This document shows positions 58,201 through 64,000 of a stretch of DNA of 64,000 bases, piece after piece. The translations under genes and the position numbers were made by a program. Within the stretch, counting starts at the first letter, position 1. Each line of letters opens with the position of its first letter. Below the pieces are notes generated by a model that made no database searches, was not told the DNA's origin, and saw only the letters and a program-made list of their open reading frames with translations. The stretch lies in assembly GCA_937928015.1 (NCBI GenBank), contig CALFXA010000051.1, positions 18,375-82,374 of the forward strand, written 5' to 3'. This DNA comes from an uncultured Anaerolineales bacterium. Its GTDB lineage: Bacteria > Chloroflexota > Anaerolineae > Anaerolineales > Villigracilaceae.

Positions 58201-59227
58201 TTCTGGCAATCTGCCGATCCACCTTGCCCATCGGATAATTTTCCAGTTCGGGGATCGGAACCCATTTTAGGTTGGGACGACGGGGAACGTGGACCGCTTC
58301 CGCGCGAACGGCGTGGACCGTGACCTTGAAGTGGGTGTACGCATGTTGGACGACGCCCAGCCCCTCCCCCGCCTGGACCTGGAGCCCGTATCCCGTTTCG
58401 ACGGCCTGTGCCAACCCCTCTACGGGATCGCCCTCCACAGGCCCGTTGGGAAATTCCCACATCCCGCCCAGCAGCCCTTCGGATGGACGCTGCGCCAGCA
58501 AGACTTTCCCATCCCTGACGATCACCGCCGCCGCATGGACCTCATGCGGCGTTTCCTTTTTCGGCTTGAGCACGGGACGCAGTTCCTGCGTGCCTGCCTC
58601 ACGCGCCGCACATAGCTCCGTCAGCGGGCAGAGCAGGCAGCGCGGATTCTTCGGCAGGCAAATGGTCGCGCCCAGGTCCATGAGCGCCTGGTTATAATCG
58701 CCCGCCCGGCCCCTGGGCAGATGCTCCGCCGCCAGGCCCCACAGGATTTTTTCTCCCGCAGGCGAGTCGGCGGGCTCGGTCAGGTCGAAGAGACGCGAAA
58801 AGACGCGCCGCAGGTTGCCATCCAGGGTCGGCTCGTCCATGCCGAACGCGATGGACGCAATCGCACCGACGGTGTAGCGCCCGATGCCAGGCAGGCTCCG
58901 CAGAGCGTCCAGGTCACGCGGCAATTCGCCGTGGAATTTCTCGGCCACGATCCTGGCCGCCTTGTGCAAGTTGCGGGCGCGGCTGTAATACCCCAATCCT
59001 TCCCATTGATTCAAAACCTCCTGCTCCGAGGCTTCGGCCAATGCAATGACCGTCGGGAAACGCGCCATCCACTTCTCGAAATACGGGATGACCGTCTCGA
59101 CGCGGGTCTGCTGGAGCATAATCTCTGAGATCCACACGGCGTACGGGTCAGAATGTTCGCGCCAGGGCATGGAGCGGGCATTCAAACGGTACCAGGCTAA
59201 AAGTCGGGAGGAGAGGTTATCCGTCAT
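58193..59227 (-). CDS. mutY: A/G-specific adenine glycosylase MutY
   Basis: 344 residues. The catalytic Glu in SEIMLQQTRV, helix-hairpin-helix LPGIGRYTVGAIASIAFG and catalytic Asp in LDGNLRRV are present. The [4Fe-4S] cluster site CLPKNPRCLLCPLTELC (C-X6-C-X2-C-X5-C) and a C-terminal Nudix-like domain for 8-oxoguanine recognition (VLLAQRPSEGLLGGMWEFPNG) follow. MutY removes A opposite 8-oxoG. Complete and of normal length. Confidence 0.96.
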   Translation of the reverse strand: MTDNLSSRLLAWYRLNARSMPWREHSDPYAVWISEIMLQQTRVETVIPYFEKWMARFPTVIALAEASEQEVLNQWEGLGYYSRARNLHKAARIVAEKFHGELPRDLDALRSLPGIGRYTVGAIASIAFGMDEPTLDGNLRRVFSRLFDLTEPADSPAGEKILWGLAAEHLPRGRAGDYNQALMDLGATICLPKNPRCLLCPLTELCAAREAGTQELRPVLKPKKETPHEVHAAAVIVRDGKVLLAQRPSEGLLGGMWEFPNGPVEGDPVEGLAQAVETGYGLQVQAGEGLGVVQHAYTHFKVTVHAVRAEAVHVPRRPNLKWVPIPELENYPMGKVDRQIARKL

Positions 59228-59285
59228 CGGTCATAAAACAAACATCCCGCCTCGCGACGGGATGAGAAACAGGCTGGGTCGGGCG

Positions 59286-59588
59286 TCAGAATTGAAATCC
59301 ACCGCGGGCAGGGACAACTTTGCAGGTGTAGTTCTTGATGTAGGTGAAGAGCCGATCCTGCAACTGGATCCAATCATTGGAGTCCAGCATGCGGTGGGCA
59401 TGTGCGACACTCTCGGCCAGCAGGACCACCTGAATCTGCGGATAGGTCCCGTACAGCGTGGCCCAGGCTTCGGTGGGTTGAAAGCCCAGTCGTTGCACAC
59501 CTGGCACGAACTCCCCGATCACGAACTCGAAATATTCCTGTTCGTGTTCGGGTGCGATATCCCAGGTCATCAGCACTTTGACAGGCAT
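59286..59588 (-). CDS. Small hypothetical protein, possible dimeric alpha/beta-barrel
   Basis: 100 residues from ATG 59588 (MPVKVLMTWDIAPEHEQEYFE); the longer frame to 59690 overlaps the MBL-fold gene. The pattern (beta strand, helix with HEQEYFEFVIGEF, strand WATLYGTYPQIQVVLLAES, helix, final strands) resembles dimeric ferredoxin-like alpha/beta-barrels (NIPSNAP/ABM-like). No catalytic residues recognised. It starts seven bases after the MBL-fold gene's stop, so the two are likely one operon. Confidence 0.6.
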   Translation of the reverse strand: MPVKVLMTWDIAPEHEQEYFEFVIGEFVPGVQRLGFQPTEAWATLYGTYPQIQVVLLAESVAHAHRMLDSNDWIQLQDRLFTYIKNYTCKVVPARGGFQF

Positions 59589-59595
59589 GAAAACA

Positions 59596-60252
59596 TCAAC
59601 TCTTCTGGTAGTCGAGTGCGACCACATGAGTCTCGCTGGGCAGGCCCGTGCGCGTGACTTTGAGCGAAGGTTGGGCATCGACCTTGCCAAGGCCCATTTC
59701 CTTGAGGAACTTGTTGAGCGAGTCGAGCGAGACCTTCACATCGGGCGTGGAATAGTGCATCGGGATGACGATATTCGGTTCGAGCAGGCTGACGACTTCC
59801 GCCGCCTTGGCCGCATTCAAACCGCCGCCGCCGCCCACAGGGACGAGTGCCACGTTGACCGTGCCAAGCGCCTCGATCTCGGCCTGCGTGGGGACCTGTT
59901 GCAGGTCGCCAAGGTGCGCCACCGTGATGCCGTCATAATCGAAGACGTACAGGGTGTTGCGCGCACCGTTGGAATTCTTCTTCTTGGTCGAAGCGCCGCC
60001 GTCGGTCTGGACGCCCGTGATGAACACGCCGCCGATCTCGAACTCGCCCGGTCCCGTGATGGTGTGCGTAATACCCTTGACCGCGTCGATGTTGTTGTGG
60101 CCAGGTGCGGCGTGACTGACCGTGACGATCTCCGCCTTGAGTTTGAGCGGTTCGTAGCCAATGGTCTTGCTGTCGAATGGATCGGTCACCAACGTAGCAA
60201 AATTGCGCTCAGTGAGCCGAAAGCAGGAATGTCCGTACCAGGTAATTTCCAT
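59596..60252 (-). CDS. MBL-fold protein (UlaG/UPF0173-like) with altered metal motif
   Basis: 218 residues from ATG 60252 with GGAGG upstream. The start MEITWYGHSCFRLTERN, then GDLQQVPTQAE and the final IPMHYSTPDV are characteristic. The usual metal-binding motif SHxHxDHN reads SHAAPGHNN, losing the second His and the Asp. Metal binding may therefore be reduced or at one site only. The role is unknown; the product may be a hydrolase of the UlaG type or a non-catalytic homolog. Upstream of the small alpha/beta-barrel gene. Confidence 0.82.
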   Translation of the reverse strand: MEITWYGHSCFRLTERNFATLVTDPFDSKTIGYEPLKLKAEIVTVSHAAPGHNNIDAVKGITHTITGPGEFEIGGVFITGVQTDGGASTKKKNSNGARNTLYVFDYDGITVAHLGDLQQVPTQAEIEALGTVNVALVPVGGGGGLNAAKAAEVVSLLEPNIVIPMHYSTPDVKVSLDSLNKFLKEMGLGKVDAQPSLKVTRTGLPSETHVVALDYQKS

Positions 60253-60367
60253 GAAAGAGCCTCCGAAGGGCATATTATACCCGATGGAGATTGAGAGGCG
60301 GGGAACGGAGATTGGGGATTCGAGGGGAGTGGCGTATAATCAGCCAAATTTTTCCAAGGAAACCACA

Positions 60368-61252
60368 ATGCCCAAATCGCGCCTTGTCTCCTACCTGGAA
60401 GCCCTTTTCGCCGTCGTCGTGTGGGGCGGATCGTTCATCGCCACCAAGATCGCCGTGGGACAGATGTCCCCGGTAGCCGTGGTCTGGCTCCGTTTCGCCA
60501 TGGGAATCCCCATCCTGGGCGCGGCCGTATTCCTGCGCAAACAATTCGCCTGGCCCAAGCCCGCCGAGTGGGGGTATTTCGCCCTGTTGGGCTTCCTTGG
60601 CATCTCGTTCCATCAGTGGCTGCAATCGAACGGATTGCAGACCGCACAGGCTACCACCACCGCATGGATTGTCTCGACCGCGCCCGTGTTCATCGCCCTG
60701 CTGGCCTGGATGATCTTGAAGGAAAGAATCACCCTGGTGCAGGGACTCGGAGTGGGTGTGGCGCTGCTCGGCGTGATCGTGGTGGTCAGCAAGGGCAGCC
60801 TGGGGAATTTCTTCGCGGGCCAGTTCGGCGTGATCGGCGATTTCCTGATCTTCATCAGCGCCATCAACTGGGCGGTCTTCTCGATCCTCTCGCGGCGCGG
60901 GTTGAAGGAACACCCCTCCACGCGGATGACGTTCTGGGTGATGACCCTCGGCTGGCTGATCACGTCGGTCGCATTCTTCACCCAGGGCGGACCCGCCCAA
61001 ATTCCGCACCTCGACTCGCGTGGCTGGGTCGCAATGATCTTTTTGGGAATCTTCACCACGGGCCTGGCCTACATCGCCTGGTTCGACGCGCTGGCCACCC
61101 TGCCCGCCACACAGACGGGCGCTTTCCTCTACATCGAGCCGCTGACCAGCATGGTCGTGGCCGCGCTCATTCTAGGCGAACAGGTCACCTGGGCTTCGCT
61201 GCTGGGTGGAGCGGTCATCCTGCTGGGCGTCTGGCTGGTCAACCAAGAGTAG
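60368..61252 (+). CDS. DMT/EamA-family transporter
   Basis: 294 residues from ATG 60368 with AAGGA upstream; the longer frame back to 60161 runs over the MBL gene. Ten transmembrane helices in two EamA repeats. ALFAVVVWGGSFIATKIAV opens the protein, and FLYIEPLTSMVVAALILGE closes the second repeat, both classical for the drug/metabolite exporter family. Probably an exporter of amino acids or other metabolites; substrate unknown. Confidence 0.93.
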   Translation: MPKSRLVSYLEALFAVVVWGGSFIATKIAVGQMSPVAVVWLRFAMGIPILGAAVFLRKQFAWPKPAEWGYFALLGFLGISFHQWLQSNGLQTAQATTTAWIVSTAPVFIALLAWMILKERITLVQGLGVGVALLGVIVVVSKGSLGNFFAGQFGVIGDFLIFISAINWAVFSILSRRGLKEHPSTRMTFWVMTLGWLITSVAFFTQGGPAQIPHLDSRGWVAMIFLGIFTTGLAYIAWFDALATLPATQTGAFLYIEPLTSMVVAALILGEQVTWASLLGGAVILLGVWLVNQE

Positions 61253-61270
61253 CGCAGCCATCCGTCACCA

Positions 61271-61295
61271 ACAGACCTCGATTGAGGTCTGTTTT
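61271..61295 (+). terminator. Terminator of the EamA gene
   Basis: ACAGACCTC (61271-61279) pairs with GAGGTCTGT (61284-61292), loop GATT, then TTTT. Confidence 0.82.
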
Positions 61296-61403
61296 GTTAT
61301 CAGGCCAGGCGGATTCCATAAGATTTATTTATAACCAAATTTCGAAATAATGCTACACTTGGCTTGGGAACGTCCATCGGCATCTATTCATGCATGAGAA
61401 AAA

Positions 61404-63365
61404 ATGACGGAATCTGGACAAAATAGAAAACACCCATCCCAACTCAACGCACAACGCATGGCGGTGGTTGTGGTGACGTGTGCGGCAATGCTATTTCTGT
61501 TCGGACTCAATTTGGTTTCCGCCTCTGCGGCGGACCCGTCTGTTCTGATTCTCACCGAAGACGTGCATGTCTATTTGCTGGGGACTTATCTCGAATATCT
61601 GGAAGATTCGCAAGGGACTCTCAGCCTGGAACAGGTCCGCTCGGCGGAATATGAGAAAAAATTCAAACGGGGGACACAAGACGTCCTGAACTTCGGGATG
61701 ACCGACTCGGTCTACTGGCTGCGGCTGCGCGTCCGCAACGATGCGCCCGTCACGACCAAATGGCGGCTCGAACTGAACCGCCCCTCGATGAACACCGTGG
61801 TCTTGTATCTTCCCGCAGGGGACCATTCCCAGTACAGCGAAAAGAAAACGGGGTATATCTATCCGTTCTCCACGCGGGATGTGCAAGAGGAATCCTTCGT
61901 GTTCAGGCTCCCGCTGCCGCCTCATTCCGAACAGGTCATTTATCTGCAAGTCCGCGACCAGGTCATGGAGCTGCCGCTCCGCATCTGGGAAACGGAGGCC
62001 ATGGAACAATATGACCAGACCAGCCGCATGCTGATCGGGCTGTCCTTCGGCGCATTGATCATCATGCTCGTCTACAACCTGGTGCTGACCATAATGGTCA
62101 AGGACAGGAGTTTCGTCCTCTACTCGTTCTTCCAGATCTCGGTCCTGCTTTTCCTGGCGAACGTCCAATCGTATGCCCAGCATTATCTGTGGCCTGGACA
62201 AACCTACTTCAATACCTTCAGCATTCCGTTATTCGTGGAATTAAGTATGATCAGCACGCTTTTATTTGGCGCCGCTTTCCTCAAGATCGAGGAGGCGCCG
62301 AAGGTCTGGAAACTTCCCTACTTCATCTTATTGGGAACCCTAACACTGTGCATCCTCCCCACCCCGTTCATCGGGGCGAAGATCCTGGAGGTGATCCTGC
62401 CCATCGGGTTGGTCGTGCTGATATACATTCCCATCATGGCGGTCCGCGCCTGGCTGCAGGGATTCAAGCCCGCCCGCTTCTACCTGCTCTCGTGGACCGT
62501 CTTCTTTGTGGCAGGGTTCGTCGTCATCCTGGAGCGGATGGGCGCTTTCACCATCGGGCAGCTCATCCCCGAACAGACCCTGCAATTGGGAGCCATCTAC
62601 ATCGTGGCATTCCAATCCATAGCCCTGGCGGACCGCTTCAACCTGTACAAGCAGGAGACCATCAACGCCCAGGCTGCGCTGATGGAAAAACAGCAGGAGA
62701 CACTGAAGCTGCAAAACGCCCTGACCGAGACGCTCGAATCCGCCCGTGCGGAATTGGAGCAGAAGGTTCAGGAGCGCACCCAGGCCGTCACGGATGTCAA
62801 CAAGAAACTGGAACTGGAAATCCGAGAGCGCAAGCGCGCCCAACACGCGGCGGAATTACTGGCGCGCATCGACCCGCTGACGGGACTGTTCAACCGTCGG
62901 CATTTTTCGCAACTGGCGGAGATGGAGTTCAAGAAGGCGGTCCGCTACAACCTGCCGCTGTCGATCCTGATCTTCGACATCGACCACTTCAAGAACGTCA
63001 ACGATACCTTCGGGCACCAGATCGGCGACAAGGCGCTCATCCACGTGTCGCATCTCTTCGAACAGAACGCCCGCAAATCGGACGTACTCGCCCGCTACGG
63101 CGGCGAGGAGTTCATCGCCCTGCTGCCCAACACGGACTTCCATGAAGCGGAGCGTACCGCCGAACGCCTGCGCCAGACGATCGAGGACGCGGTCATGCTC
63201 ATCGACGGCCAAAGCGTGTGCCTGACCATCTCCATCGGCGTGGCCAGCAACGTGATCTCGGGCGAGGTCGAGGACCTGGGCCTGCTGCTCAAACAGGCGG
63301 ACGCGGCCCTGTACGAGGCCAAGAATCACGGGCGGAATCGGGTCATCGCGTTCGAAAGCAAGTAG
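61404..63365 (+). CDS. 7TMR-DISM sensor diguanylate cyclase (GGDEF)
   Basis: 653 residues from ATG 61404. An N-terminal signal/anchor helix (~19-40) precedes a 7TMR-DISMED2-like extracellular domain (~45-190: FGMTDSVYWLRLRVRN). A seven-helix DISM membrane domain (~205-415), a long coiled coil (~415-490) and a GGDEF domain (~495-650) with RIDPLTGLFNRRHF, FDIDHFKNVNDTFGH and RYGGEEF follow. The signature residues for making c-di-GMP are intact. The sensor probably reads a carbohydrate or other small ligand outside the cell. Confidence 0.94.
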   Translation: MTESGQNRKHPSQLNAQRMAVVVVTCAAMLFLFGLNLVSASAADPSVLILTEDVHVYLLGTYLEYLEDSQGTLSLEQVRSAEYEKKFKRGTQDVLNFGMTDSVYWLRLRVRNDAPVTTKWRLELNRPSMNTVVLYLPAGDHSQYSEKKTGYIYPFSTRDVQEESFVFRLPLPPHSEQVIYLQVRDQVMELPLRIWETEAMEQYDQTSRMLIGLSFGALIIMLVYNLVLTIMVKDRSFVLYSFFQISVLLFLANVQSYAQHYLWPGQTYFNTFSIPLFVELSMISTLLFGAAFLKIEEAPKVWKLPYFILLGTLTLCILPTPFIGAKILEVILPIGLVVLIYIPIMAVRAWLQGFKPARFYLLSWTVFFVAGFVVILERMGAFTIGQLIPEQTLQLGAIYIVAFQSIALADRFNLYKQETINAQAALMEKQQETLKLQNALTETLESARAELEQKVQERTQAVTDVNKKLELEIRERKRAQHAAELLARIDPLTGLFNRRHFSQLAEMEFKKAVRYNLPLSILIFDIDHFKNVNDTFGHQIGDKALIHVSHLFEQNARKSDVLARYGGEEFIALLPNTDFHEAERTAERLRQTIEDAVMLIDGQSVCLTISIGVASNVISGEVEDLGLLLKQADAALYEAKNHGRNRVIAFESK

Positions 63366-63449
63366 GATTTTCCGCGTTTCGTTGTAGAATTAATCCAAAA
63401 CTGTCGTTGTGCGCGAAGCGAAGCAACCTCCACCAGTATAGGGAACTCC

Positions 63450-64000
63450 ATGAAAGTCTTTCTCAGTTCCACTTACATTGACTTGATTGAATATCGAAAA
63501 GCAGCCAAAGACGCTTTGGAGAGACTTGGACAGCAAGTCGGCGGCATGGAAATTTTCGGCGCGCGCGACGAAGAGCCAAAAAAAGTTGCATTGAAAGAAA
63601 TCGAGAAATGCCAATTGGTCATCGGGATTTACGCCCATCGCTACGGCAGCATTTTAGACGGCGACGAACTATCCATTACCGAACAGGAATTTTTGCACGC
63701 CAAAGAAAAAGAAATTCCCGTCTTTTGTTTTCTCGTAGACGAAGACCAACTTTGGCCGCCGAAGATGATAGAAAAAGATTCTGCCAAGATCAAAAAGTTG
63801 GAAGAATTCAAAGCAAAAGTGCTAAAGAAAAAAACGGTCGAATTTTTCACCACGCCAGATAATTTGGCAAAAAAAGTTGTCACGGCGGTTCACAACCATT
63901 TCGAAGAACTCAAAGCCGCAGAAGAGGCGCGGCAGGCCGAAATCAATGTTCATATCGGTGGCAATGTGGTGGGCGGCAACATTGTTATTGGAAATCAAAA
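63450..64000 (+). CDS. DUF4062 protein, N-terminus of a probable STAND-type NTPase (3' end outside window)
   Basis: The frame is open from ATG 63450 to the window end (183 complete codons, no stop). MKVFLSSTYIDLIEYRKAAKDAL, GMEIFGARDEEPKKVALKEIEKC and VIGIYAHRYGSI are the DUF4062 signature, often the N-terminal domain of STAND NTPases (NACHT/NB-ARC) and TPR proteins. A Lys/Glu-rich helix follows, then INVHIGGNVVGGNIVIGNQ, a linker seen between effector domains and NTPase domains in Chloroflexota and cyanobacteria. Composition is AT-rich compared with the GGDEF gene, suggesting transfer. The rest is not visible. Confidence 0.7.
   Translation, partial: MKVFLSSTYIDLIEYRKAAKDALERLGQQVGGMEIFGARDEEPKKVALKEIEKCQLVIGIYAHRYGSILDGDELSITEQEFLHAKEKEIPVFCFLVDEDQLWPPKMIEKDSAKIKKLEEFKAKVLKKKTVEFFTTPDNLAKKVVTAVHNHFEELKAAEEARQAEINVHIGGNVVGGNIVIGNQ

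Noticed and set aside
1-64000. CRISPR arrays, rRNA genes, prophage or insertion sequences
   Set aside because: No regular short repeats with spacers, no rRNA-like sequence, no transposase or phage structural genes were recognised.

Overview
The window reads as chromosomal DNA of a high-GC, probably anaerobic or facultative member of the Chloroflexota, most likely class Anaerolineae. This placement is an inference. It rests on exported SLH-domain proteins of Chloroflexota type, lipoproteins with Pro/Thr/Gln-rich linkers, an Mbh/Hyc-type [NiFe] hydrogenase, many c-di-GMP proteins and several families that I associate with Anaerolineae. No 16S rRNA, tRNA gene or CRISPR array was found.

Layout. 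1-4.5 kb: two tandem SLH surface proteins (the first cut by the window edge), a deoxynucleoside-kinase-like protein, a cytochrome P450 and a glycine-rich membrane protein. 4.55-8.4 kb: an AT-rich island that I read as an integron gene-cassette array without an integrase in view. It has a promoter at its left edge, a 26-bp palindrome, a core recombination site, three attC-like sites and four promoterless genes, including a PD-(D/E)XK nuclease-like protein and a GT87-like membrane protein. 8.4-20.2 kb: housekeeping and envelope genes (Imm-5-like protein, MATE exporter, Crp/Fnr regulator, phosphoribosyltransferase, PriA, Memo-like protein, two lipoproteins, Nudix hydrolase, ECF sigma factor with anti-sigma factor). 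20.3-27.9 kb: a small AT-rich gene and a remnant, small membrane proteins, an S-component-like protein overlapping a GAF/HD-GYP protein, LysS, GreA, a PIG-L deacetylase and a PilZ protein. 28-33.2 kb: a GH13 enzyme with a histone-H1-like lysine-rich tail, and a membrane histidine kinase.

33.3-41.8 kb (minus strand) is one operon for a membrane-bound group 4 [NiFe] hydrogenase. It encodes DUF4040, NuoK-, NuoL- and NuoN-like subunits, a small membrane subunit, the small subunit, a fused NuoC-NuoD large subunit that keeps all four NiFe cysteines, NuoH- and NuoI-like subunits, and a HycI-like maturation protease. A perfect CRP/FNR-type palindrome lies just upstream.

42-52.5 kb: a GNAT-like protein, a DUF559 nuclease whose 3' end lies in an inverted repeat, two tandem M29 aminopeptidases, a YfcC/DcuC-type carrier, a DUF2817 peptidase and small proteins. 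The peptidases plus the carrier suggest peptide and amino-acid metabolism. 52.6-56.2 kb: an iron-uptake operon (DtxR regulator, FeoA, FeoB split into two genes, FeoC-like). 56.3-63.4 kb: RNase J behind a structured leader with an internal terminator, MutY, an MBL-fold protein, an EamA transporter and a 7TMR-DISM GGDEF cyclase. At the right edge a DUF4062 protein begins that looks like the N-terminus of a STAND-type NTPase.

Many start sites were moved inward from the longest ORF on the basis of ribosome-binding sites, signal peptides or family starts. Several genes have a strong -10 box only 6-8 nt before the start codon, which suggests leaderless mRNAs.
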